Below are positions 24,396 through 36,375 of a stretch of DNA of 64,000 nucleotides, piece by piece. Position 1 is the first letter of the stretch; each line of letters starts with the position of its first letter. Both the position numbers and the translations under genes were made by a program. The notes under the pieces are model-generated. The model saw nothing but the letters and a program-made list of their open reading frames with translations. It searched no databases and was not told the origin of the DNA. This DNA is from Aplysia californica (Eukaryota; Mollusca; Gastropoda; Aplysiida; Aplysiidae), in NCBI RefSeq assembly GCF_000002075.1, contig NW_004797313.1, positions 851,043 to 915,042 on the forward strand, in the 5' to 3' direction.

Positions 24396-25007
24396 TCAAG
24401 AAGAACTACGGCTGTTCAGACTTTTGAAATCCGACCAGTGTGATTTAAACTCATTTTACATGAACTTTTCGTTGATGTTGAAATCTGAAACTGTACACAC
24501 GTAATCTAGAGAGTCGAAAGCATCTTTTTTGACAAAATGACTAAATTAAATTACACTGTTTTTCAGTTATATTTCTTTGAATTTTTGTTCCTTGACTTTT
24601 TTGTCCGAGTTTATATTATCCCAGAGGGAACTTTTTCTTGCCTGCACATGATCGTAAAATCAGGTACTCATAAAAATTTAAATTATATATCACTTTCTTT
24701 AAAATTCAATATGAACAGAAAAGTAAAGCTGACAAAATGTACACAATATCACACAAGATGCATCATTCAACCACATGCAGCAATTTAATTACAAGACCTT
24801 TAGAGTTCTGTAGATACATACTCGAAAGAGTAATACACATTGATGCTTATTCTGACAATAGCCTTATGCTAGATGGTAAAAAGAACTCCTTTTATATCTT
24901 TCCTTCTTTGTTTTTAGATAGAGGTACATATCTGCCACTGCGTGATCTTACAAGTTGCGTGTGGAAAGGGGGTGTGATGGGTCTTTTATAACGCTTTTTA
25001 AAATCTT
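24396..25007. other. No recognised feature
   Basis: AT-rich intron sequence, part of which may be the 3' flank of the Tc1-like element. Confidence 0.4.
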
Positions 25008-25334
25008 TTATTTTATACTTGTGGTCTTATACATTTCATTGATAGTAGTAAAATCATGTCCAGAGATCTTGTTGACTTTCTTAATGGTTTTGTCAATTTT
25101 TTCTTTATCTTTCAACCTATAATTCAAAGGCCAGCAGCAAATACAAAATAGTGACACGCTGTCAATCATAGAATGGTATAAAAGAGACATAATCTTATTA
25201 TCGGCACGAAAACTTCTTAATTTCCTTAAAAGGAACGTTCTCTGATTTACTTTTTTTTTTGGCACAAGACAAAAGCTGCTATCCGGTTTGAAAAAAACCC
25301 AAAACAACAACAACCGTGGTACTCTTATCCACAT
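25008..25334 (-). mobile_element. LINE C-terminal fragment
   Basis: The minus strand reads RTFLLRKLRSFRADNKIMSL, LYHSMIDSVSLFCICCW, and KIDKTIKKVNKISGHDF. This is the conserved region downstream of RT in jockey/L2-like LINEs. Nothing upstream of it is preserved. Confidence 0.78.
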
Positions 25335-25468
25335 GCCATCCTAAATAATAGTTACGCCCCTTGTGTCCGGTATGCTACCTCATGTGCATTATAAACAATG
25401 CGCATATTTCGTCTCTTGTCGTGTAAAGATACCTTACAACCCCAGGTCCCACCGTCACCCTCCCCCCC

Positions 25469-25471
<3 letters not shown>

Positions 25472-25528
<57 letters not shown>
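25472..25528. repeat. (CA)n microsatellite
   Basis: 57 bp of pure CA repeat preceded by a short C run. Confidence 0.95.
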
Positions 25529-25529
<1 letters not shown>

Positions 25530-26904
25530 GCAAACAAACCCTACAAACAAACAAACTAAAACAAAACAAAACGAAAACGCACCGGACCAACATCCTAAGC
25601 TTTGAATCATTTTTGTTTAAAGCCACATTATTGAAATGTATGATTCCAGACCTAATTTTTTGGATGCCAATAAGACATATTGCTCCGAAATGCCATTGAC
25701 TATGTTCATGAACGTTCCCTGACCCTAAAATGAGGTCCCAAGTCATAGAAATGTTGCATCTCTTGTGTAAATCTTGTTTAGTAGGCAAAAATGGCACGAC
25801 GCAATAACGTAATATAATTTTTTAAACCACGCTTAGAGATAAAAGTCGTGGTTCCAGGGATTAGATATTCCACAGTTGTACAGAGTATTGGACATCAATA
25901 CCGAAGCAAAAAAAATAAATTTGGGTGCCCATCCTTGTCTTATATTTGTCAATGAACTCTTAATCTCCATATTTTGCTTTACCCTTTTCAAACTTCTCTC
26001 CTTTTACCCAGTACTTCACACAGATGAATGTTCCCTAGGTCTAGATTGATTTTCTTTGAGATTTTGTGAGTGAACAGTCCCTTCCTGTTCCTTTATATGA
26101 CATGAGACAGCGGAGCTTATGCAATGCACGATTGAAAGGTACAGAGCCAAGTTCAACCCAACATGGTGAGTATTTGAGCTTAAAAATCCCTCCTGTTACC
26201 AGGGTCTAGAACTAGAACGACTTTTTTATACTACAGAAATCCGATACACTTTCCTTTGGTAATGAACAGTCCCACGGTTAAATTTCAATGGTAAAACGAC
26301 CCATAGCATGAGCTCTATCTGGTTAGTGGTCGTCAGGGTAACGATGTGCAGAATTCCCTCCTATTACTTACCCTGCTGTTACCCGTGGTTTGGTTGTATG
26401 AGAAAATAAAAAGTAACAGGAGTGAAAGAAATGAGCTCAATAGCTGAACTGACCACAGTTTGTGTTAGAATTTGAGGTAGTCCAGGCTAATAGAATAAAT
26501 GAAGAGGTTAAAACTAAAGGCATGTTTGTGCTTTTTCAACAGAACACCTGAATCGTAATTTTCATCTTTGAGTAACAGGACGGAATTGAGGGTAACAGGA
26601 GAGAATAGAAGATAGCAGGAAAGAGAGGCACGTGTCAAATAATTTAAAACTGACCCAAGTTTGGATTGAAAAAGGGTTATTTATGCACAAACAAAACAGA
26701 ATAGTTATTTTATGAAAGATGTATCGGTGCTTTTTCCACAAAGCTGCTGTATTGTGATTCTATAGGTAACAGGATGATATTGAGAGCAACAACGAGGGAA
26801 CAACAGAGTAAAATGAAAGGAACAAACGTTTCCATTTTTCTTTCCTCAATGATAATGATAATGCAACATACTTTTGTTCTACCAAAGTCTAGAACCTTCT
26901 AAGT
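25529..26904. other. No recognised feature
   Basis: About 1.4 kb. Recurrent 'ggtaacagga' words at 26190-26830 suggest a very diverged tandem or internal repeat, but no unit could be fixed. Confidence 0.35.
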
Positions 26905-27060
26905 TGATAAATGTTATCGAGGAGTTCTCAGTAAGCGTGAGATTGCGGGTTTAGAGGTTCGAGCCTCAGTCGGTCCAACGTTGCGTTCTTGAGAAAGACA
27001 CTAATTCAACACAATAATCAAATATTGCTGAAGTCGGTAACTGTCAGCAACCCCATGTTT
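26905..27060 (+). repeat. tRNA-derived SINE fragment
   Basis: A B-box-like GGTTCGAGCCTC at 26957 is followed by GTTGCGTTCTTGAGAAAGAC, close to the central block seen in many tRNA-derived SINEs. The A box is weak, so this is not a working tRNA gene. Confidence 0.5.
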
Positions 27061-27929
27061 GACAGATAATAAAAGAGTACCAAGTGCACCAAGCATCTCT
27101 ACATTAACAGAGTACAATCATTATAACAAAAAAAATGAAGCCTGTTTTTTTTTCATGACTGTGAGATCTTTAGAAATCAGTATTGAGTATTGTATTGCGT
27201 CAAACACGATGATCTGTCGTTATTTCAATGAAAACACCGAGCGTTGTCCCCGCAGGTGCCGCACCAGCCCTCGCGGCGAGCGAGTCGACTCAATAATGTA
27301 GTGTACTGAGTGCTCCCGGTAATTTCGCGGAAGGATTCATGCAAAGTCATTCCAAACCGATCCCTTTATTCTAATAGAAAAAGAACGGTTCTTTCTATTG
27401 AAACCTTTTTTTGCCGGTATTTTACTCATTTCGAGTTTAAAATTATCTTTGAAAACGTAGACCCTTTTTTTCTAGGTTTTCTATCCAAACGCCAAGGGCC
27501 AAAAATAATAACCACGGGAAACCACGCCCAATGCTGTATAGTTCTCCGCCAATGAAAAGACGGTATTTAATCTTCAATCTTTCTTCAAAGCATTCGAATG
27601 CATGGGTGTCAATTTTGAACCGGGGGACCTAGCATTTTGACCACGAGGGGCTTCCCTTTCCACGTCGATTCTCCAGCTCATACTCGGATTACAATATATA
27701 CACATAACTTACAATATTGTAAAGAAGGATATCTGAACTTTTCCAAAGTGTTCAGCATTTGGTGTTTTATAGCAAAAGAGCAAAGAAACCGAGATCTGTT
27801 TTACCCCCATTTTAGCGAAACCACGCGCTCAGAAGGCCGCGAGTCGGCTTACGTGCCGTGTTCGCGCTGCCTAATTATACGTTTGCAATAGCACCATGAT
27901 ATCACGAGAGCACACACACACACACACAC

Positions 27930-27980
<51 letters not shown>

Positions 27981-28733
27981 AACACACATACACACACATG
28001 CACATAGACCGCCTTGCTGGCCTCTTGGTAAGGAGTCCGTTTTGAAAGATTCTATCTAGAGGCAGGTTAATTAAAGTTTTAAAAACACTAAAACACAATA
28101 AAAACGAATTTTTAAAGTCAATCGAAGACTAAAACTGAAAGATCAACTGACAATAACATCTAGCAGGGCACGCCCACACTGTCGGCTGTTTACGTAAACA
28201 AGCTTGAAGTGAGGTAAAAGTTACCGTTTTTACTCCGTTTTACCGATCAGAGTTGTCTACATTTCATACAATTCATGCTCGAAAATGGATCAAAATCTCA
28301 AAATAGTTGCGAATGAAGAACGTTGAAGCTAAGATACTCCAATGTGGAGTATGTTTGGTTGAAGCAAAGGTGGCCATGAGGTTCTAAAAATAATCTCACA
28401 GCTACATACTAGCAAGGTCCAAATTCCTGTATCTCTTCACCTAAGCTCACAAAAAACGACATTTACGTCCAAAATAAATCCAAATAAAATATTCATAGTC
28501 GATTAAAGTTGTTTTCATTAATTTTTTATTTTTTTTATGTCAAGAAAAGTCACTTTTATGCCTTTCAAGCCTCGTAACTGATAATACAACATTGCGTCTT
28601 ACGACTGTTATTGACCGGAGCAGACAGATAGATTACGTATACTAACAACACGGCTTCTTCAAGAATGAGCACTAGCAAGGGCGACAGCGGCGTCGCGATG
28701 CTGCATTTGTGGTGGGGAAAAGTACCTAGCAAC
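27061..28733. other. No gene recognised; contains a (CA)n array
   Basis: The only clear structure is the microsatellite at 27911-27979. GC-rich patches at 27245-27295 and 27820-27875 are unexplained. Confidence 0.4.
27911..27979. repeat. (CA)n microsatellite
   Basis: 69 bp of CA repeat with one CG interruption. Confidence 0.95.
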
Positions 28734-31724
28734 CAGGGGCGGCTCGAGGGTCTAAAAGTGGGCGTGCACAATTAACTTAAAACAGGTTGAAGATAGTCAA
28801 GGGCATGGTAAATGAGATTTATTCTGCATCCTACCTATTTGGAGAAAATTTACTTGAAGAAAAAGTCTTCCCTGCGTTCTTTTGAGGCAGCAAAGGTGTC
28901 CATTATTTTGTACGAAGTTGGGATGCTGTCAAAAATGTCCCTGAGGATCGACTTAAAAGTCATTGCGATTTCTAGGATTTTGTATACTTTTTAAAAATGT
29001 TGTGTCGAGTTTGTATTCCTTCAGAGTTGAATAAAAGCCCTTGATCATACGACACTGGGCAGACTTAAATGTTTTTAAATGCAATATAATATTTCTATTT
29101 CTGCTTGTAACTTGATTTTTTGCGAAACAGAGTAGCTTTCTGCTATACGGCCCAAAATAACTGTAGGAAACGACTTTTGATGGTCTTGGAATTTGGAGGG
29201 GTCGACGATTGATAGTGCATTTATTTTATTTTGCTGCAAGAAACGTTCAAATATTTGACCAACTATAGTGTAATAGGCCTTCTTTGAAGCAATTTTTGTT
29301 GGTGTTGTGATGTCTGCGTCTCTTGGAAGCATGTTCCTCTGTGGTCTGACTTGTCGATGGAACACTTATACCGTTTCTAATTTCCTCGACGGCTGTTTTA
29401 AACGAGTCTAGAGCTTGTTGGGCTGCTATGGGCGTTATACTTCTGTGTTGGAGGATCACATACAATATCAACTAGCATGAACACTTTGTTATAAGTGCAA
29501 CATGAAGACAAATGTATCACTATTTAATACACATTCAAGAGACCACACGCTTCATGGGTGATATTATCGTCTCAGTCTTTAGACTGAATTTCTTCAAGAT
29601 AGAGCTGGCTCTCTCATTTCCAAGTGAAGACTGTGCTAATAAGTTGAGACTGAAAATTCCACGTTGTTTCAGACGGCTGTGGAATATTCCAGTAACACAC
29701 GCGTCTGAGAACAACAATGCGTTTTGTAGAGTGGGCAAAAATGTTGAAAAGACTGCAGCGTTAACTAAATACATCGAGAACAACCTGCTTTAAAACAAGA
29801 TTGACCTGATGCGCTTAGCAATGATCAAAGACAGCATTAGGGAAAATTTGGCGCATCTGAGTCTGTACACCAGAAACTCTCACGCTCATTACAGCTGCTC
29901 CATCGCAGGATAAGCTTCTCCCCGACGCTGAATGGTTCTAAAGCTTCTTTTAGGCTTGAATCGAGCCCTGATGAAGTTCTGTATTTGATTTCAGAAACCA
30001 CTCTACCATTTCTCTGTCCTTAGTATGCCGTACCTCACAAACTGTGACAAATGACCTGCATGAGTTGTTCCGTCAGCCTGAACTGGTCTTTATTCAGTTC
30101 TTCGTGGTATATTTTGAAAATACAGTCCAGCAGTTCGTTTAGTATTATTTTGGAAGCATATTTTGCAACAGTAGCTCTTTGTGGATGATCAAACAGTATC
30201 CTGAGAGTGTTAGCGTCTCTGCACAGTAAATCAAGAAAGATACCTCTGTTCCCCAACAAATCACCTTTTTCATGACCACACATGGCGAATTTGTGAGTTC
30301 CGGAGAACACAATACACTCAATAACCTTACACAATACGTCTCTGTTCTTTCTCACCCGTTCGTTATAGTGAGACGTTGCAATGCAATGGCCAACGTCTTG
30401 CTGCGCTATGCCTTTAGTTTTAGTAAGGTTTCACGTGCTCGCAGCTGCATAAGGTCATATGAACTGTTGTGAACACCAAGGGGTGGATGTCAACTGAGAA
30501 GTCCAAAGGGGGAATCAAGCTTACTCTGCTCACCTTTTTAGCCTCAACAGTACAAAATCTGCTTCGACTATCAAGGCACCCCGGAAATAGCAGTTCACAA
30601 GAGAGTGACAAGCATACAAAAGAAGTAGAGGAAAAAATGACGATAGTAAGGATGAAGAAAGAAACAACAGCAGTTCCCCTTATGTAGACCTAATTGGTCC
30701 GGCACAGTATGAGCAATACATTGATAAATCATCGCATTTATAATTCTACTGTGTATAAGAACATGTTAATATCCCCCCTTTGGAAAGTTCGAAAGTTTGA
30801 TACTTAAAAGCATTGTTGACGTGCACTCTTGATATCTCGTGTCTTTAATGCTTTCTTTCGAGTGGACAGGATCAGTAAAACCTGTCTTAGACCACATGGC
30901 GTCCTCGGTTCCAAAAGGCAGACGGTAGAAACAGTACAATTGGGTGTTTGCTGACGTTGTCTATAAGCCACTCTAGTGTTTCGAAAAGGTCCGTATAAAA
31001 AATAAGATTGCGCCTTTTTGTTGGTTGTATTATTGCGATATCTTTGGGTTGGTGAAGATCTAATTCTTTCACCCTCTTCTTGTTACTTTGGTTTTTTAGA
31101 GAACTGGATTTATTGGCAAGTAAAAAATCAACTTCATTCATTATGCATTGGAAATACACACTCAAGTAATACAGTTTTCACCCCACTACACCATTCTAAG
31201 TAAGGCTCTTCTAACACGGTGGTCTGATCACGTCATGTTGACATCGCTCAAGTTCAGGGTTACAGAGGTGGGGCGAGAGAGATAAACGGCAAAGACAACC
31301 GACCAATCGCACATTACTGTGAGCATTCCGGTGGATTGCTCTAAAGCTATCTTAATTAAAAGGGGCATTGAATTGTGAAGCCATCATGAACTGGGCTGAG
31401 ATCACGTTATTTTAAGACTGCCTCTGTGGGCTTTTGTTAGGGTGGTGCACATTGAGATTGTACTACGAAACTCGCTCTAAACGTCATCTTTGTTTGGTCA
31501 GCCCAAAGAGTATTTATTGAGTCAGAATGAACATGTTATTTATTACTTGGGTGAAGCACAAGAATTTGATAATGGTATAGCGGATGTTGTAGAGTGCAAC
31601 AGAAACTCTATTAACCGATTAAGGATTGCAGACCAGATGTTAAAGGTTTTGTTATTGTCTCTTTGTGGGTGTTGTGCGCATCAACATTTTGGCGGCAGTG
31701 CACGACCGTGCTCAGCCGCCCCTG
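28734..31724 (-). mobile_element. hAT DNA transposon (TTF/DUF4371 type) with both ends and 8-bp target duplication
   Basis: The ends are CAGGGGCGGCTCGAG at 28734 and, read inward from 31724, CAGGGGCGGCTGAGC. The flanking octamers are CTAGCAAC (28726-28733) and CTAGCAAT (31725-31732), a one-mismatch 8-bp target duplication as expected for hAT. The minus strand encodes a TTF-type zinc-finger region at 31165-30880 (QPKDIAIIQPTKRRNLIFYT, then VLFLPSAFWNRGRHV). A DUF4371 region follows at 30355-30035 (KNRDVLCKVIECIVFSGTHK, KIILNELLDCIFKIYHEEL). The C-terminal region is at 29365-29075 (SVSQKIKLQAEIEILYC). The transposase is broken by stops and by a SINE inserted at about 30428-30790. Total length is 2991 bp. 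Confidence 0.88.
30428..30790 (-). repeat. SINE nested in the hAT; tail shared with 33414, 44530 and 49994
   Basis: This sits between the TTF and DUF4371 coding blocks of the hAT. On the minus strand it ends with GACCTTATGCAGCTGCGAGC followed by ACGTGAAACC. The body is collinear with 33414-33745: shared words include AAGGGGTGGATGTCAAC, CAAGGCACCCCGGAAATA and CATACAAAAGAAGTAGAGG. No tRNA-like head is visible in this copy. Confidence 0.68.
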
Positions 31725-32084
31725 CTAGCAATGGCAACCAGTTAGATCCGGCATCCTCGTGATGATGGCGCAACTATAGTGGGGTAAAGGCACAACTGAC
31801 CAGTCTTTGTGCCAATTAAGATAATTGTATTCCTTTTTCTTAATGACATCTTTTTTCCCATACAGAATAAAGCACGTTTGATTTTATTCCCTTCACTGTG
31901 CTTGGAAGATAAATTACTCAGTTTGACTTCCCATGCTTTGTTAGTCCAATTATCCCCTTCTCATTTTTCTGTTCCAGGCGCTTTCAGTGTGGCTGAATCA
32001 AAGACAAAGTGCAGTCAGTTCTCAGTTTAATATCTGAAGTACAGGTTAATATCAGATCGCAAATAATATTTCGGACTCAATATC

Positions 32085-33030
32085 ATGGAAAAAGGGAAAA
32101 ATCTGCCCGAGAAGCAGCAAGACGTCTTAGTTGCAGAGCTTGTTTTGTTTCTCTACTTATCCAAAGATTGTAGCACACTTGAAATGTCGGGGATATACAG
32201 AAAATAAAACAGCTTAGAGTTACCAGCCCTGCCCAAGTCAGACATACTTTGTTGTCACATATTTGTGGAATTGTTTCCTTCCTGCAATTAAATAAAAATG
32301 TTTCAATGCATGCAACTGGTGCGTGAAAATATTTCTTCCATCAGTGTGAGGCGCTGACTTGTAAGTGCAGGACTTAGATCAAGAACACCTTATTTAGGAC
32401 TGCTATTAATGAATCCGGATCAGCAGCGCCGCCTTCACTAGGCTATGCGAACCAGCGCGGAAAAAAATACAAACCTCTCAGTCTTCCAACAACACCCTCT
32501 TGCCCTCAAACTGCCAATGTAACAAAGAACACAGTTTCAGGAAGGTCGTGATATCAATGTTACGGGCGGCCAGTCTCCAACAGCGCATAATATAATTATT
32601 GGGATGACCTGAACCATAAGGTGCGTGTTAGAGGCCGTTTTGAGAATCTGCAGAAACTGGTGGTCGTACTGTCGCAAACGTGAGACAACATTTCTCTACA
32701 AAACATTTGAACCGCTCTAAAATGTATGTTTAAATCGTATCTTTGTCTGTATACGGCATGTGAAGATTGTTATACAATTGACTGAGGATGAGAGATCTTT
32801 TTTAACTTTCGATTTCAGCTAATCTAAAAATTTGTCTAAAAGGTTTATTCCAAAAAAAAGGAAGACAAGGTATCAAAATCAGTAGAAGTATGTGATCGAA
32901 ATGGTCCAGTTTTTTTGGAATATGAATAAACTTCAAAAACAATTCTTTTAATTTATCTTCATATCATACAAACGTGTACAGACTCTGCGAATGAAGTGTT
33001 GCGTTCCTAATGGCGCTGAGTACAAGTGTG
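32085..33030 (+). mobile_element. Tc1-like element, decayed, copy 1
   Basis: Collinear with 35330-36375 for about 0.95 kb; shared words include GCGTGAAAATATTTCTTCCATC-like and AATTTATCTTCAT. In the better-preserved copy 2 the protein reads as a Tc1-like transposase. Here the plus strand gives remnants such as MEKGKNLPEKQQDVLVAEL at the helix-turn-helix position. It is heavily mutated and ends at the gapped GT repeat. Confidence 0.6.
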
Positions 33031-33044
33031 TGTGTGTGTGTGTG

Positions 33045-33144
33045 NNNNNNNNNNNNNNNNNNNNNNNNNNNNNNNNNNNNNNNNNNNNNNNNNNNNNNNN
33101 NNNNNNNNNNNNNNNNNNNNNNNNNNNNNNNNNNNNNNNNNNNN
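33045..33144. other. Assembly gap (100 N)
   Basis: Exactly 100 N, preceded by a (TG)n tract (33026-33044), so the assembly probably broke in a microsatellite. The real length is unknown. Confidence 0.98.
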
Positions 33145-33413
33145 ATATATTCTTTGAAGCGAAAAAAAAAACTGTACACAAACCGGCAGTAGGCAACCAG
33201 AAAACCACTGTTATAATCTCCCAAGAACAATCCTTCAATCGCTTCAAGATACAAATGTAACGGTAAGTGAACGCAAAGGGTTAATGTGAAGAAAACAAAA
33301 TGCATGGTGATTTTTTTAAAAAGCAGTAAATCCTTATTGTAATCTCACAAGCAAAGACCGAAGGATCAGACAGGTTCAGCAGTTTAAATATATTATATTT
33401 TTTATTTAGTAGA

Positions 33414-33745
33414 GGTTTTATAGTGCTCGCAACTGCATAAGGTCGTATGAGCGCCAAGGGGTGGATGTCAACAGAGAAGTCTTTACAGGGAATCGGGCTT
33501 ACTCTGCTCACCTCTCTAGCTTCAACAGCTCAAAGTCTGTTTCGACCTTCAAGGCACCCCGGAAATAACGGGTCACAAGAGTATGACAAACATACAAAAG
33601 AAGTAGAGGAAAATGACGATATAAGGATTAGGAAAGAAAAAGCAGCAGTTTCATGTTGTAGTTCAGGTACAGTTATGAGCATGACATTGTTGAATCAGCC
33701 CATTTACAATTCTACTGTGAACGAGAAATGCCCCCCCTTTGGGAA
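33414..33745 (-). repeat. SINE, second copy of the 30428 type
   Basis: Collinear with 30428-30790 and less disturbed. Read on the minus strand, the 3' end is GCTCATACGACCTTATGCAG followed by TTGCGAGCACTATAAAACC. No tRNA head was recognised. Confidence 0.68.
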
Positions 33746-33937
33746 TGGTCTAAAGACACTTCAGTCAGAGGCACTGCCCCGAGGGGGGTATTTATCCATG
33801 TTCTGCAGAAATATAACGAGGAGTCGCAATTGCTTAGGATAATTTCAATAAAATAAGCCAAATCAGTATATATAAAAATTCTAAAATGATATGTATGGTC
33901 AACCCTCTCTCTATATAATCATATTATATATATGCTG

Positions 33938-34745
33938 GACGACAAGGAACTTGAGACAGTGGATAAGTTCTGTTACCTGGGGTCTACCATAAGCTCTACT
34001 ACATCTCTTGATTATGAGATCAACATCAGGATAGGGAAACATTAACAACTTTTGGAAGGCTGACAAAACGAGCTTGGGAAAACAAAAGATTAACCATCAA
34101 AACAAAGATCAAGATTTACGAAGCAGGTGTCCTCAGCGCACTCATTTTTATGGATCTGAAACATGGACCTTGTACAGCAGACAAGAAAAGCGCCTAGACT
34201 TTTTCCATCTCAGATGCTGCCGCAAGATCTTAGGCATTTCGTGGCATGACAAGGTTGCAAATGTAGAAGTGTAGGCAGGGGCAAACCTCCAGAGCATGAC
34301 AACTATTCTGTGTTCAAAAAGATTGAGATGGGTGGGCCATATCAAGAGAATGGATGACAACCGGATTCCGAAGCAACTTGCCCAGGGAAAGAGACGGAGA
34401 AGAAGACCAAAATTGAGGTACAAAGACACCTGCAAAAAACAGCTTAACTAAGCTTGGAGTAGATGTTAGCATCTGGGAAGAAAAAGCTGAGGACAGGAAA
34501 ACATGGTGGAAAATGATAAAGGAAAGAACTATAATCCTAGAGAGCAGCCTTAGAAACAAACAGGCTGAGAAGAGCCAACGTCGAAAGGAAAACAGTGGAA
34601 ATACAGAGCTTCAATCTACGTCACTGACATGCAAGCACTGCCACAGAATCTGCGCTTCAAACAAAGGAAGAATTAGCCATGAAAGAAGCTGCACGAAGAC
34701 AACCTTGAGACCATCTTAAGCTAAATTGACCGTCTGCATAGGCAA
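33938..34745 (+). mobile_element. RTE-like LINE, C-terminal part
   Basis: The plus strand gives, over more than one frame, DKFCYLGSTISSTTSLDYEI, then LSALIFYGSETWTLYSRQEK and LDFFHLRCCRKILGISWHDK. The tail RLRWVGHIKRMDDNRIPKQL follows. This is the post-RT region of RTE-type LINEs. RT itself is absent. The element runs into a TA-rich microsatellite at 34778, which fits the short-repeat 3' ends of RTE elements. Confidence 0.8.
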
Positions 34746-34777
34746 AAAGAGCCATATATTATGTATGTATGTGTATT

Positions 34778-34861
<84 letters not shown>

Positions 34862-34970
34862 TGCTGGAAGCAACAGATATGCAGTTTCAATTTAGAAGTA
34901 CTTGAAGAAGCCCACGTGGCCCGCTCGCTGATGTAAACGAACAGAGAGAGAGAGAGACAAAATCTATTTA

Positions 34971-35061
<91 letters not shown>
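34778..35061. repeat. (TA)n and (CTGT)n microsatellites
   Basis: TA repeat at 34778-34858 and CTGT repeat at 34971-35061, separated by about 110 bp that include a short GA run. Confidence 0.93.
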
Positions 35062-35329
35062 GCGTGCCTGTCTATCTATCTATGTTGAACGCCATTAGAA
35101 CACAACGTTTTTTAAAGGCTATAAGAAAGTCAAATAATATGCTCTGATCGCAACCCTTTTTCAAGACAGAGGTCAGTAGTTATTAATTCACACGAACATG
35201 CACAATATTTGATATTTCCACCAGTACTTGTCATCACAGCACAGTGCTTTGGTAAAACATAAGACGTTTTGATTTTTCTTTCATTACAAGACACCCCAAA
35301 TTAGCCGACTGACGCAAGTTGAGCCTCTG

Positions 35330-36375
35330 CCAAGTTCAAGTCGGAAAATATGCCTGGGCAACAGCAAGACGGCTAAATTACGGTATATGTATTTATTTTC
35401 GACTTACTAAAAGATTTTAGCATAATTGCAACGTCCAGGATATACAAAAAATAGAACAGCCTCGAGTGACCAGCCCTTCTCAAGACGGACATATTTTGCT
35501 GTCACTTGTGCGGAATTGTTTTCACCTTGCAAAGGTAAAAGCCCAAGGCACGCAATTAGTGCGTGAAAATGTTTCTTCCATCAATGTGAGGAATGCCTTA
35601 TTTAGAAATGCTATTAACGAATCCTTGACAACAGCGCCGTATTCACTGTACGCAAAAGCAGTTAAAAAATCAGCACTTCTCAGTCATCCAACACGACACT
35701 CCTACCCTCACACTGCTCATTCAACAAACATGACGTTTTCTGGAAGATCATAACACGAATCCCATGGACTGTCCAGTGAACGTACCAGACAGGTCTCCTA
35801 CAGCGCACTTAAGGGATAAACTGTACCGCAAAGTGCGTGCAAGACGCTGTTTCGAGAATCTGCTGTAATTGGAGGTCGCGCTGCCGCAAAAGTGGTTCAG
35901 AATTTCCCAACAAAACATTCAAAATGTTATGAAAGATATATGACTACGCCTTTTGGTCTTTATACACATGTTAACGACGGACATGCAATTTACTAAGAGT
36001 GAGAGACGTTTGTTAAATTTCGATTTTGTCTTTATTAGGGACATAGTTCCTAAATAAAACATTTAACATGTTATAAGATCTATTTGAAGATGAGTCTTGG
36101 TCAATAACATGATAATGGGGGCCATGATAGTTTCTAGGGTAAAAATTTTTTCTTACGTTTCAATGTATGCTTAACTGCACATTTGATGAAAGAGGGTACT
36201 CCGAGAGAATGAAAATAATCAATCGAAATCAGTGAAAATATGTTATCAAATTAGTCCACATGGGTTGAAAATAAATAAACTTCAAACAACGCTCTTTCTA
36301 ATTTATCTTCATTCCATACATACATCATGCACAGACTCTACAAATGAACTGTTGCGTTTCTAATGAGGTCGATTG
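35330..36375 (+). mobile_element. Tc1-like element, decayed, copy 2
   Basis: The plus strand shows a Tc1-like transposase in pieces: TSPSQDGHILLSLVRNCFHL, with VRENVSSINVRNALFRNAI (the linker/second helix-turn-helix zone) at 35466-35640. The C-terminal HLRDKLYRKVRARRCFENLL follows, then RISQQNIQNVMKD, at about 35805-35935. These correspond to the LWDEL..RVR and IPQ.NIQNL positions in Tc1 proteins. The catalytic part is not readable. It is a direct repeat of 32085-33030. Confidence 0.6.
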
